From NCBI RefSeq assembly GCF_034313845.1, contig NZ_JAVIWN010000004.1: a stretch of 64,000 nt of DNA. One strand, 5' to 3'. The notes beneath the pieces were generated by a model, which made no database searches, was not told the DNA's origin, and saw nothing but the letters and a program-made list of their open reading frames with translations. This document shows, piece after piece, positions 19,506 through 27,407 of the stretch (position 1 is its first letter; the number at the start of each line of letters is the position of its first letter). The position numbers and the translations under genes are program-made. The stretch is from Actimicrobium sp034313845 (GTDB lineage Bacteria > Pseudomonadota > Gammaproteobacteria > Burkholderiales > Burkholderiaceae_D).

Positions 19506-20894
19506 TTACTTGTTCAGCGAGATCAGTGGCGAACAGTTGTTGCCGTTTGTACGCGTGACCTGGGATTGCTGAGCAGATACACCGCCGTCCTGGTAAGCGA
19601 TACCGATCAGGTTATGCAAGGTCGAATCTTTCAGTCCGATCGTGACTACATCGGTCAATGCCAGCTTGACGGCATCTTTCATTTTGGCGCGCAAAGGAGT
19701 TGCTGCGAACGATTGCACCGACCAGCCGTATGCGCCGGTACGGAATGCGTCACGTTGCTTGGCATCGGTAGCCAACGGCGATGCACCGTCGATAGCCACA
19801 AACTTCCAGCCAGTAGCAGGCTCAGCCGTGGTCAGCGAGATCGCGCCGATGACATAGTCCGTGGTGTTTGCCAAAGCTGTGGTCACGCCGCCGCCGGTAG
19901 CATTGGCTTGTACTTCCAGAATCGCTGTTGGCAAAGTCTTGTTGTCGAGGATTGACAACGCACCGCCAGCAACACCAGCGATCAACTTACCTTTAGCATC
20001 GTGATTGATACCGCATGAGTTGTTTGCAAAGAACAGATTCGATGCAGCCTGGGTACCGGACAGGTCATCGCGACGTGCCAGAACCAGCTTGGTTGTGTCG
20101 GAGGTACCAAGGAAAGCGGCAGCTGACTTGACTGAACCTTCTTTCGAAATCAGGCTGGCATACGTTGCGCGGTTGATCGATGGACGACCAGTCGTACCTT
20201 GCAATCTTTGCAGTTCAGCGTACAGCTTGGCATTAACAGCGATACCAAAACCCTGCATGGCGATCGGGGTCGTGGTGAGTGTCGACAGCACGGCAGGCTT
20301 GACACCTTCCAGCGCGAACAACTCTGACGGGGCGACGTCTGACAAAGCCATGTCGGCCTGAACGCGAGCGTGGGTGGTGCAGTTCAGAACTGGAACAGCG
20401 GTCGTGCTGGCTGCGTCTGCGGTACATGTACCAACAGCGCCCTTGGTGCCGGTTGAACCGATACCGACGGTGACGATGTCTTGCTCAGGAATCGTGGTGT
20501 CCTTGATGGTCGACAACAACTGCGAAACGCCAGCAGCCGAACCATTTTGCTTGTTGTACACCACAAACAAACGCTTGCCGTCAGCTTTGGAGATACCGTA
20601 CCAGGCTGAAACTGCTTTCAATGCCGTAGCTGAACCAGCCAGGTTGCCGTTTGCGCTACCGTTGTCAACGATCTTGATGATCGGCTTTGTTGCTGTGGTG
20701 AACAAATCAGCGACGACGACGGTGCTCAATGCGCCGCCCAAAGCGGATGAACCAGCGATGTACAGGGTGGCTTCCGGAGCGCAGGTGTTGACCATGCTCA
20801 GAGCGTCGGTGGTGACGCAAGTAACCGCAGTCGCGGCGAACGAAGCCGATGAACACAGAGCCAGTACGGCGGCTGCAACAAGTTTGATTTTCAT
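19506..20894 (-). CDS. secreted protein of unknown function, possible PstS/periplasmic-binding-protein fold
   Basis: A 462-residue protein with a clear signal peptide (about 1-21, LCSSASFAATA). After it, TLYIAGSSALGGALSTVVVADLF and, later, RLFVVYNKQNGSAAGVSQLL resemble the first strand-loop and the Gly/Ser-rich turn of phosphate-binding PstS-like proteins. The match is by eye only and the DINGGG start of DING proteins is absent. Codon usage differs slightly from neighbours (many GTT, GCT and CAG codons), as in a highly expressed gene. It stands alone: terminator 45 bases downstream and about 310 bases to the next gene. A phosphate-binding or matrix role is a guess. The family fold is moderately likely. 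Confidence 0.5.
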   Translation of the reverse strand: MKIKLVAAAVLALCSSASFAATAVTCVTTDALSMVNTCAPEATLYIAGSSALGGALSTVVVADLFTTATKPIIKIVDNGSANGNLAGSATALKAVSAWYGISKADGKRLFVVYNKQNGSAAGVSQLLSTIKDTTIPEQDIVTVGIGSTGTKGAVGTCTADAASTTAVPVLNCTTHARVQADMALSDVAPSELFALEGVKPAVLSTLTTTPIAMQGFGIAVNAKLYAELQRLQGTTGRPSINRATYASLISKEGSVKSAAAFLGTSDTTKLVLARRDDLSGTQAASNLFFANNSCGINHDAKGKLIAGVAGGALSILDNKTLPTAILEVQANATGGGVTTALANTTDYVIGAISLTTAEPATGWKFVAIDGASPLATDAKQRDAFRTGAYGWSVQSFAATPLRAKMKDAVKLALTDVVTIGLKDSTLHNLIGIAYQDGGVSAQQSQVTRTNGNNCSPLISLNK

Positions 20895-21204
20895 GATTTT
20901 CCAGTAATAAAAGTTAAAGTTGTCTGTCAGTCAAATAAGTACTTCCACAACCACGCCCGATGGCCCCGGGCGTGCCGCGAGCAGCACCGGGTATAACCCG
21001 GAGGCCGCAAAAAAGTGATTGCAAATGACGCTGACTGCACCCTGAGCCAGTGGTATCGAAGCCCAAATGGAACCATGCAGCGTCATTTCCAACGTTGCTA
21101 CTATAAGCATTCAAATTGACAACATTGCCGACAAGACAATCAAGAATCCTAGTGCGATCAGGTCAATCTGACTGATCCGTTCGGCTCAGCCGATTCTCCC
21201 CAAT
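20895..21204 (-). other. upstream region of the PstS-like gene (310 bases, no gene)
   Basis: No convincing gene. It holds the shared 17-bp pattern at 20937-20953, a hairpin with a 7-bp perfect stem directly beside it (CACGCCC at 20952-20958 with GGGCGTG at 20968-20974), and a second GC-rich hairpin (CCGGG-tataa-CCCGG, near 20987-21001). The hairpins may end the transcript of the LuxR-type gene. A GGAAAA near 20897-20902 serves the PstS-like gene as ribosome site. Confidence 0.5.
20937..20953. promoter_or_regulatory. candidate shared operator, copy 1
   Basis: AAGTACTT, four bases, then AACCA. It lies about 43 bases upstream of the PstS-like gene. The same 13 fixed positions recur at 22808-22824 upstream of the response-regulator gene. 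The AAGTACTT part is an 8-bp palindrome. Function is inferred from recurrence only. Confidence 0.35.
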
Positions 21205-21975
21205 CTAGGTTTTCGGACTGAGCAGTTGTAGCGAGTAGCAGCGAGCGATCGCCTGGACACGGTTATGTACGCCGAGCTTGCGATAGATGTTTTGCAGATG
21301 GTTTTTGACGGTCAGGTGGCTGAGGTAGACGATGTCACCGATCTCGGCATTACTTTTGCCTTTGATGACCCACGACAGGATTTCCAGCTCACGTGCGGTC
21401 AGTGTATGGTCGCTGCCCTGTGTGACGACCTGCCCTGCGCCCGACGCCATGACGCGCTGAAAAGCCAGATACAGATGGGGCAACAGCAATTCAAAAAAGA
21501 ACACATGCAAGGCGCTAGGGACTTGCGGCATCGTGAACAGCACGAAATAGGCGGAACCACCGCGCAAGCGTTCGGTGCCGTGCACCAGCGCATTGCCCAG
21601 TCCGTTGTGGTCCAGCTCCGCCTGCAACGCTGCGAGCGGATGGCCGGGAGCGTGGGTGTCAGCACCGATAACACAAGGCGAGTCACTTGCAGACCGGCAG
21701 TGGCGCGCCAACCGTATTGCAAGCCCGGTCTCTGCATCGCAGACCTTTGCCATGAAACCGTTCTCGCGCACCGTACCGTCGAAACATTCGACGTAGACGA
21801 CTTCATCCTGGTCACCAAGATGAATGCACACCATTGCCTGATGTGGCAACAGCCCCTGCAACTGGCCCTGCGCCCACAAATAGAACTGTCGCAGATTACG
21901 AACGTAGACTGCCGCCTCGCTGACGCGAATCAGGTATTCCTCTTCAATTTTGCTGAGGATGGCAATGAACTTCAC
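21205..21975 (-). CDS. LuxR-family transcriptional regulator, EpsA-like
   Basis: A 256-residue regulator. The C-terminal LuxR helix-turn-helix (about 190-250) is clear: LTARELEILSWVIKGKSNAEIG followed by LSHLTVKNHLQNIYRKLGVHNR. The N-terminal 180 residues have no receiver or autoinducer pocket that I recognise. The overall layout resembles EpsA-type regulators linked to exopolysaccharide genes in betaproteobacteria, which is a tentative match. The start is a GTG at 21975 whose GTGA overlaps the stop of the upstream response regulator by four bases, so the two are translationally coupled. Its position between the curli and TPS operons makes it a candidate controller of the surface island (inference). 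Confidence 0.8.
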   Translation of the reverse strand: MKFIAILSKIEEEYLIRVSEAAVYVRNLRQFYLWAQGQLQGLLPHQAMVCIHLGDQDEVVYVECFDGTVRENGFMAKVCDAETGLAIRLARHCRSASDSPCVIGADTHAPGHPLAALQAELDHNGLGNALVHGTERLRGGSAYFVLFTMPQVPSALHVFFFELLLPHLYLAFQRVMASGAGQVVTQGSDHTLTARELEILSWVIKGKSNAEIGDIVYLSHLTVKNHLQNIYRKLGVHNRVQAIARCYSLQLLSPKT

Positions 21976-22694
21976 GATTCGGTCCCGACGGCGACAGGTT
22001 TCGATACGGACTGAACAGCAAATCGATATCCGAGGCCGCGAACCGTCTCGATACGATCCTGCTCGTCGATACCTTCCAGGGCGTTACGTAATCGACCGAC
22101 GTGGGCGTCAACAGTGCGCTCTTCGAGGAAGGTATTCATGTTCCAGACACCATCGAGCAACTGCGCGCGGCTATAAACGCGCCCCGGCTGCACCATAAAA
22201 AAATGCAACAAGCGAAACTCTGTCGGACTGAGTTCGGCCACGCGGCCACCGGCAGTGACCCGACGGGTCGTCGGATCAAGCTGCAATTCACCGTGACGCA
22301 CGGTATCCGTGGTCAGATGCGGCGAACGACGACGCAACAAGGCGTAGATCCGTGCAATCAGCTGTCGCGGACTGAATGGCTTGGTGATGAAATCATCGGC
22401 GCCGCTCTCCAGTGCAAGCACTGCATCCTGGTCCCCGGAACGGGCCGTGACCATGATGATCGGGATATTGCTCGACTGCGCACTACCGCGCAATTGCTTG
22501 ATGAGCGTGATGCCGGATTGCCCTGGCATCATCCAGTCGCACACCACCATATCAGGCTGGATGTCGACCATCTGCATGCGTGCCGACTCAGCATCGCCGG
22601 CACGCATGACCTTGTAGCCCGCGCAACTCAATGTGACAGCGATGAGCTCCTGGATGGATGGCTCATCTTCAACGACCAAAATAACTGCGCTCAT
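21972..22694 (-). CDS. PhoB/OmpR-family response regulator without adjacent kinase
   Basis: A 240-residue response regulator. The receiver domain (about 1-120) shows VVEDEPS acidic residues, the phospho-acceptor Asp in VVCDWMMPGQSG (about 54), VTARSGDQD and the lysine in FITKPFSP. A winged-helix DNA-binding domain follows (about 135-225, with LSPTEFRLLHFFM, RAQLLDGVW, RTVDAHVGRLRNAL and TVRGLGYRF). It is close to PhoB in layout. No histidine kinase is encoded beside it; the four-base overlap is with a LuxR-type regulator, an unusual pairing. A weak ribosome site precedes the ATG and a 17-bp shared pattern lies about 115 bases upstream. Confidence 0.92.
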   Translation of the reverse strand: MSAVILVVEDEPSIQELIAVTLSCAGYKVMRAGDAESARMQMVDIQPDMVVCDWMMPGQSGITLIKQLRGSAQSSNIPIIMVTARSGDQDAVLALESGADDFITKPFSPRQLIARIYALLRRRSPHLTTDTVRHGELQLDPTTRRVTAGGRVAELSPTEFRLLHFFMVQPGRVYSRAQLLDGVWNMNTFLEERTVDAHVGRLRNALEGIDEQDRIETVRGLGYRFAVQSVSKPVAVGTES

Positions 22695-22807
22695 GATTAG
22701 ATTTCATAAAGTTGACTTCGCCAGGCTTCACGGAACCTGGCACTGGATGCGCACACAGCGCGGCTGTTTTCACCAACACCAAGGACACAGACTTCTTGTT
22801 GCTTGTT

Positions 22808-22824
22808 AAGTACTTATGGAACCA
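22808..22824. promoter_or_regulatory. candidate shared operator, copy 2
   Basis: AAGTACTT-ATGG-AACCA, the same as the pattern at 20937-20953 except for the four middle bases. Here the core extends to a 10-bp palindrome, TAAGTACTTA. It lies in the 269-base gap between the curlin gene and the response-regulator gene, about 115 bases upstream of the latter. Confidence 0.35.
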
Positions 22825-22963
22825 TTTACAAATAACGACGTAGAAGATCACGCGCGACCCATCCGCACAGCGTGTCGAGCATCGCGCTGGCTAGCGTGGT
22901 CAGTCAGTCAAGAGTCTTCTGGCAATTCAGGAGGGGAATAACGGGTTTAAAAAGGCGACGCGG

Positions 22964-23533
22964 CTATCGGACCCCCACTGACATGTTGCCGGTCAGAGCT
23001 AATCCAATTTTAAAACCGCTACCCGCGGGCTGGGCGGGCTGGGACCAGTTGACCGAATTATTGTTGCCAACTTCACTCACGGTTGCCGTGTTTCCGCCGT
23101 TTTGAACGAAAGTTATCGTGTTACCACTGCCATCCTGTGACGAGGAGAAGCTGTTACGGCCGCCCAATTGAGTCAAGTCCGTCGTGTTGTTACTGCCGGT
23201 TTGTGTGACGCTGGCGATGTTGTAATCTGAATTAGCCTGATTGATGGTTGCACGGTTCAAGGTGCCCAGCTGCATCACTGCCGCACTATTGCCGTTGGCG
23301 CCAGACTGATCGATTACGGCAACGTTACCGGCACCGCCGAAAATATCCATCACCTGATCGATGGTTGCCAGATTACTGTTTCCAATCTGCGTGATGGTTG
23401 CTTCGTTGCCGTGCGTCGAAGCATTACCGAAGTCCGAGATGCTCGACAAGTCTCCCGCTGCGGAAGGCGCCACAGCACCTGCCAGCAGCGCGGCAAAAAG
23501 AACGGAAGAAGTAGCAATGCGATTAAGGCTCAT
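22964..23533 (-). CDS. curlin-repeat protein (CsgA/CsgB-like), third curlin of the window
   Basis: A 189-residue secreted protein when started at the ATG at 23533, where GGAA lies upstream and a signal peptide follows (MSLNRIATSSVLFAALLAG, cleaved near PSAAG). The mature part has imperfect curlin repeats of about 22-24 residues with the pattern I.Q.G..N.A.I.Q: TITQIGNSNLATIDQ, AVIDQSGANGNSAAVMQLG, NRATINQ, IASVTQTGSNNTTDLTQLG. Curlins form amyloid fibres outside the cell. It is the last gene of csgE-csgF-csgG-curlin, 29 bases after csgG. The C-terminal 40 residues lose the repeat (SQPAQPAGSGFKIGLALTG), which differs from E. coli CsgA. Confidence 0.88.
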   Translation of the reverse strand: MSLNRIATSSVLFAALLAGAVAPSAAGDLSSISDFGNASTHGNEATITQIGNSNLATIDQVMDIFGGAGNVAVIDQSGANGNSAAVMQLGTLNRATINQANSDYNIASVTQTGSNNTTDLTQLGGRNSFSSSQDGSGNTITFVQNGGNTATVSEVGNNNSVNWSQPAQPAGSGFKIGLALTGNMSVGVR

Positions 23534-23562
23534 CGTGTTTTCCAATGCCATGTCGAGGGCGA

Positions 23563-24804
23563 TCAACGTCGCCAATATTGAAGAAAAATACTTTCGGCCA
23601 AGCCTGCAGGCCCGGCCGGTGACGTCGATGCCGGTGCCACCGTTTCACGTGCAGGTGCTTCGATGTTGTCAATTTTTGTGACCGGCGCGCCCTGTGTCGT
23701 CGCCGTTGCCGTTGCCGTTGCCGATTTTGGCTGAACGCCTTGCGCTGGCGGAAGCGGTGCGGGTGCCGATGCTGGTGCGGCAGACACATTACTGACCGGC
23801 GCGCGCTGCGCTGCCGGCGCCCGCGTTTTTGCCGCCGCTTTGGCGGGTGATACCGGCAGCAGCGGTTGCACGGGAGCGACCAGATCATCAGCCATCAGTG
23901 AACGGCGTTGTATGACCGGCTCGTCGGCATTGGCGTCCTCGCTGACGTTGCTCAGGCTTTCGGCCAGATAGGCCTGGACGACCGGAGAGTACAAATCTTC
24001 TTCATCCCTGAGCTCAAAAAAGCGGTCGCGCACGCCCTGTACGGTCATGTGAATCACTGCGGATTCGATTGCTTCGCGCACCGCCAGTTGTGCCGGTTCG
24101 TTGGTCGTATAACCAGTTTCGCCTTGCAGCAAACGCTGGTACGACGTGAACTTGTACAGACTGGCCGAGAACTGGTAGGAATAGATTGTCTTGGTGACTG
24201 ATACCGCATCGAGTACCTGGCCGTCGCGGATGTCGATGGCGCGCAAGATCACTGTTACCTGATCGACGTGATACTGCGTACTGGTGCCGATGCCGAGATA
24301 ACTGGCTCCCTTGCCACCGGTGCGTACATTCGATTCATAGGCGATGACACCACCCTCGATGATCATGCTGGCCGGCATCAGGTTCGGCAAATTGATCAAT
24401 GCCTTGCCTTTGTCGGCAGGCGATTCGATGGCGCGCACGATCTTGCGCTCTGTCAGCAAGTTCTGCAAACCTTCCCGTTCGACCGGCACATACCAGCCTG
24501 AATCCTTCAAGGCCTTGACCAGCATTGATGCCGCTCCCTGCGTCACGGACGTGGAATAAGAACTGTCCGGCGAGGGTTTGAACTGGCCGGTCTGGTCCCT
24601 AAAACCATACACGGCGACCGCAATCTTGGTTTTTGGCGGCGGCAGTTGCATCAGGTCGCGCGTGATGTTTGACGACGGCGTCAGGCGCGCGTTGGATCTC
24701 ACATTCGACGGCGGAATCACGGAACAACCGGCCACCAGCAGCGTCACCAACAGCAGCGGCAGGCAGCAACGACGGGCGCGAGATATCAGACCAGAACTCA
24801 TCAT
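23563..24804 (-). CDS. csgG: curli secretion channel lipoprotein CsgG with long C-terminal extension
   Basis: A 413-residue lipoprotein (lipobox LLVAGC, Cys near residue 27) matching CsgG, the nonameric outer-membrane pore for curli subunits. Conserved blocks include KIAVAVYGFRDQTGQFKP, GAASMLVKALKDSGWYVPVEREGLQNLLTERKIVR and YQFSASLYKFTSYQRLLQGETGYTTNEP. E. coli CsgG has 277 residues; here about 130 extra residues, rich in Ala, Pro, Thr and Val, follow after about 275. They include a TATATATAT run coded by a six-base repeat near 23701-23722. The gene starts inside the csgF stop (ATGA overlap at 24801-24804). Confidence 0.95.
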   Translation of the reverse strand: MMSSGLISRARRCCLPLLLVTLLVAGCSVIPPSNVRSNARLTPSSNITRDLMQLPPPKTKIAVAVYGFRDQTGQFKPSPDSSYSTSVTQGAASMLVKALKDSGWYVPVEREGLQNLLTERKIVRAIESPADKGKALINLPNLMPASMIIEGGVIAYESNVRTGGKGASYLGIGTSTQYHVDQVTVILRAIDIRDGQVLDAVSVTKTIYSYQFSASLYKFTSYQRLLQGETGYTTNEPAQLAVREAIESAVIHMTVQGVRDRFFELRDEEDLYSPVVQAYLAESLSNVSEDANADEPVIQRRSLMADDLVAPVQPLLPVSPAKAAAKTRAPAAQRAPVSNVSAAPASAPAPLPPAQGVQPKSATATATATTQGAPVTKIDNIEAPARETVAPASTSPAGPAGLAESIFLQYWRR

Positions 24805-25241
24805 TGCGCCAGCGCTCCCGAACTAACGGTGAAAATCGCCGTGGCACCACTACTTTTATCGGTAGTCTGGATGGTCAGGTTACCGCCCCCCGTATCGGCA
24901 ATATTGATCGTGTAACTGGCCGTGTCATAAGTTCCGGGAGTCAGTGGATTACTTCGTCCAAATAGCGTATTGACCGCATCGGTAGACAATCGATTCAAGA
25001 TCGCGCTCTGCAGAGTATTGTTGAAATTTTGCAGAGGCGAGTTCGTTGGAGCCTTGAAACCATTTTGAGCTTGCGCCGCAGCCAGCAAACCGGGTGCATT
25101 GTTCGGATTACCGCCAAATGACGGATTGACTGGCGTATAAACCAATTCGGTTGCACCCGCGCCAGCACAAGACAAGAGCGCAACAGGAACGACCAGCGAG
25201 AAGCGGAGCAATTTTTTTAAGGAGATCATTGTTATCAACAT
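24801..25241 (-). CDS. csgF: curli assembly factor CsgF
   Basis: A 146-residue secreted protein matching CsgF, which caps CsgG and helps CsgB nucleate curli at the cell surface. It has a signal peptide (ending AGAGATE), then the family start ELVYTPVNPSFGGNPNNAPGLL, the middle block LQNFNNTLQSAILNRLS, and a C-terminal beta region. Two starts are possible, ATG at 25241 or 25229; neither has a strong ribosome site and the second gives a normal-length leader. It sits between csgE (51-base gap) and csgG (four-base overlap). Confidence 0.94.
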   Translation of the reverse strand: MLITMISLKKLLRFSLVVPVALLSCAGAGATELVYTPVNPSFGGNPNNAPGLLAAAQAQNGFKAPTNSPLQNFNNTLQSAILNRLSTDAVNTLFGRSNPLTPGTYDTASYTINIADTGGGNLTIQTTDKSSGATAIFTVSSGALAQ

Positions 25242-25292
25242 TGGGTTTTATAGTGGTCACGGGAAATACCTGCTCCCGTACCCGTCAAGCAC

Positions 25293-25781
25293 TTACAGTT
25301 CATCCGGTGCCAGATCAGAATCGGCCGCCGAATTGGCAAACATATCCAGCGAAATCAGATTGCCGTACACCGTTTCGACCGCCTGCTCGGTGAAGGCCCT
25401 GATCAGGTTGAGCTTGTAAGGTAAAAATCCGGAATACATTACCTTTTGGCCGAAAAGCACCGTGATCTGATTGCCTGTGCGCCGCGAAGCACGCTCGGCG
25501 ATCGTCAGGGTAAATTTTTCACCTTCCGATTTCTCACGCCAGAATTCATTGAAGTTGCGGAAAAACTCTTGCCCGAGACCGGTCGTCGTAGCGTTGACTA
25601 CCAAACCACCGACACCATCTGCCGTCACCGCTTCAGGTGCCTGCAGGCCCGTCATTGCGTTGACTGAATCGACATCGGTGGCCTCTTGTGCACACACTGG
25701 CAACGTCACCACCAATAGCGTCATCACCATCGATAAACCGGACAGAAAAGAAGGCAATCTCAATAAAAACTTTAACGGCAT
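25293..25781 (-). CDS. csgE: curli secretion specificity factor CsgE
   Basis: A 162-residue secreted protein matching CsgE, the periplasmic adaptor that binds CsgG and guides curli subunits to it. After a signal peptide (ending LPVCAQE) come GLVVNATTTGLGQEFFRNFNEFWRE, FTLTIAERASRRTGNQITVLFG and VMYSGFLPYKLNLI, all typical. The ATG at 25781 has AAGGA about nine bases upstream. It is the first gene of the csg run, 120 bases after the last gene of the secretion operon, so it may have its own promoter or be read through. csgC and csgD are not in the window. Confidence 0.93.
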   Translation of the reverse strand: MPLKFLLRLPSFLSGLSMVMTLLVVTLPVCAQEATDVDSVNAMTGLQAPEAVTADGVGGLVVNATTTGLGQEFFRNFNEFWREKSEGEKFTLTIAERASRRTGNQITVLFGQKVMYSGFLPYKLNLIRAFTEQAVETVYGNLISLDMFANSAADSDLAPDEL

Positions 25782-25901
25782 TGTCGTTTTCCTTCGGCAA
25801 TTTCTACCTATATGACTGGTCTTAATTGATCAGTGACAAAGTTGCTAAATGTTATCTATGCAACCTGACATCGCCATGACAAAATGTCCATTTGATAGTG
25901 T

Positions 25902-26543
25902 TTATTGCAAGTCCTGCGGACTGACAAGACGACGGCCATCACCATTGATAATTTCCGGCGGCAATGATCGCGCGACCGGTTCGGCGGGCGTACCAACCAG
26001 ACTCATCGGATTGGTCAGCGTGCGTGTGATGACGCGCTTGAGCAAGGGGTCCGGCGCTTCGACAGGCGCAATGCTGGCCTGATCGGGACCGAACAACCAG
26101 TCACGAAAAATCTTCTTGTCCTCGAACGCCTGAAAGCGTTCATCGAAGTTGGCCAGCTTGACGGGCCTGGCGTCGGACAGGCTGTAGACACCGACCACTC
26201 CTGACTTGCCGGACAGAAAACTGATGCCCCACGCGGTGCCGCCTGTCAACGGATCGACCGGGATTTTTCGCAAATGACGGCGCACCACCGGAAAGCGCGG
26301 GTCAAGCAATAATTCCTGTAACGATTCAGGTTGCTCCGGCTGTCCCGGTAGCGTCGCATCAGCGTAACTCTTGAGGGCATCACTAAACTGCGCGCCGGTG
26401 TTAAGCAACGCTTGTTCGAGCTGCGTGCGCTGCAATGCGGCACCCGTCCGGATGCCAACCGCCGCCACTAATCCGAGCAGAGCGATCAGAACCATCAAGC
26501 CGACATACGCGAAACCGGCCGCGCGCGATCTACCATTCCGCAT
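25902..26543 (-). CDS. minor pseudopilin-like protein of the T2SS-like system
   Basis: A 213-residue protein with a prepilin leader (RSRAAG then FAYVGLMVLIALLGLVAAV). The residue at +5 is Gly, not Glu, as in some tip (GspK-like) pseudopilins. Later parts (FPVVRRHLRKIPVDPLTGG, WGISFLSGKSG) resemble pseudopilin C-terminal domains. The longest frame reaches 26699, but the prepilin start must be the ATG at 26543 or 26555, overlapping the previous gene by only 14 or 26 bases; 26543 is chosen because it gives a short leader. It is the last gene of the secretion operon and is followed by csgE after 120 bases. Confidence 0.75.
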   Translation of the reverse strand: MRNGRSRAAGFAYVGLMVLIALLGLVAAVGIRTGAALQRTQLEQALLNTGAQFSDALKSYADATLPGQPEQPESLQELLLDPRFPVVRRHLRKIPVDPLTGGTAWGISFLSGKSGVVGVYSLSDARPVKLANFDERFQAFEDKKIFRDWLFGPDQASIAPVEAPDPLLKRVITRTLTNPMSLVGTPAEPVARSLPPEIINGDGRRLVSPQDLQ

Positions 26544-26925
26544 AAGGTTTGCCATTGCGATCGAGACCGGGTGCGCTGCTGCGAATGCTGTACATCTTGC
26601 CCTTGGTTGTATCGTCCGGGGCGACGATGATCCAGCCATCGGATTCGGCCAGCGGATCGATCGGCACAGCACGCAAATATTTTTTCTCCACGAGCTCATC
26701 GAGGGTATCCGGGTAGCGCCCGGTGTCGCCGTAGTACTGATCGATGGTCGCGCGCGTCGTGCGCAAGTTGTCTGCCAAAATGACTTCCCGTGTCTTGTCG
26801 ATGCTCGGAAAAAAACGCGGCACGGCCAGCGTCAGCATCAGCGAAATAATGCCCAGTACGACCAGCAACTCGATCAACGTGAAGCCACGCTGCTGCAACC
26901 GATGAGTACGCATGACGTTCACCAT
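26530..26925 (-). CDS. GspG-like pseudopilin
   Basis: A 131-residue prepilin-like protein with a type III signal (RLQQRG cleaved before FTLIELLVVLGIISLML; Glu at +5 present), then the GspG-type C-terminal block RYPDTLDELVEKKYLRAVPIDPLAESDGWIIVAP. It is cut by the prepilin peptidase and inserted in the periplasmic pseudopilus. It overlaps the previous pseudopilin gene by seven bases. ATG at 26913 is an alternative start that removes four residues. Confidence 0.88.
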   Translation of the reverse strand: MVNVMRTHRLQQRGFTLIELLVVLGIISLMLTLAVPRFFPSIDKTREVILADNLRTTRATIDQYYGDTGRYPDTLDELVEKKYLRAVPIDPLAESDGWIIVAPDDTTKGKMYSIRSSAPGLDRNGKPYAEW

Positions 26926-27407
26926 GACCGGTACGGTGCATCGTTCAGGCCGATGCGCTGGGAGCGCGATGCGATGTCATATACATCGTCACCCTCACGC
27001 GGATCGGCGGCGTCGCTGGCATAACTGCGTAACACCCAGGTTTTGGCGGCCGGTAACGTGCTGTCGCCATTGAACGGATCACGTGGTATCCGGCGCAAGA
27101 AATATAGTTTGGCGCGCTTCGGATTGCGCTGATCCGGCACCCCTTCGACCAGCACTTCCAGCGTGGCAGGATAGCCATTTCCCGGTACTGCTTTGGCAAT
27201 CCGTCCCTCGTCATAAGCATGCTTATACGTGTCGATTGCCTGCCGCACTTCATGCAAGGCTTGGCGCAATTGCTGCTCCTGTCGGCGCTGCACGACTACT
27301 TGCACGACCGGTGCCGCCAGCGTACCGAGCAGTCCCAGCACGGTCAGCGTCACCATCAGTTCGATGAGCGTGAAACCGCGGCTGAAGTGACCCACCCCGC
27401 GTTTCAT
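26919..27407 (-). CDS. GspG/H-like pseudopilin
   Basis: A 162-residue prepilin-like protein: leader MKRGVGHFSRG, cleavage before FTLIELMVTLTVLGLLGTLA with Glu at +5, then a helix (RRQEQQLRQALHEVRQAIDTYK) and a C-terminal region with IPRDPFNGDSTLPAAKTWVLRSY, close to the GspG calcium-loop area. It overlaps the secretin gene by four bases (ATGA). A pseudopilus subunit of the same machine. Confidence 0.88.
   Translation of the reverse strand: MKRGVGHFSRGFTLIELMVTLTVLGLLGTLAAPVVQVVVQRRQEQQLRQALHEVRQAIDTYKHAYDEGRIAKAVPGNGYPATLEVLVEGVPDQRNPKRAKLYFLRRIPRDPFNGDSTLPAAKTWVLRSYASDAADPREGDDVYDIASRSQRIGLNDAPYRSW

Noticed and set aside
20906..20934. TTGACT-N17-TTTATT promoter-like sequence upstream of the PstS-like gene
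   Set aside because: The start of transcription would fall on the ribosome site and leave only about five leader bases.
20920..20940. Pho box upstream of the PstS-like gene
   Set aside because: Only one CTGTCA half-site is seen; a Pho box needs two 7-base direct repeats with 4 bases between them.
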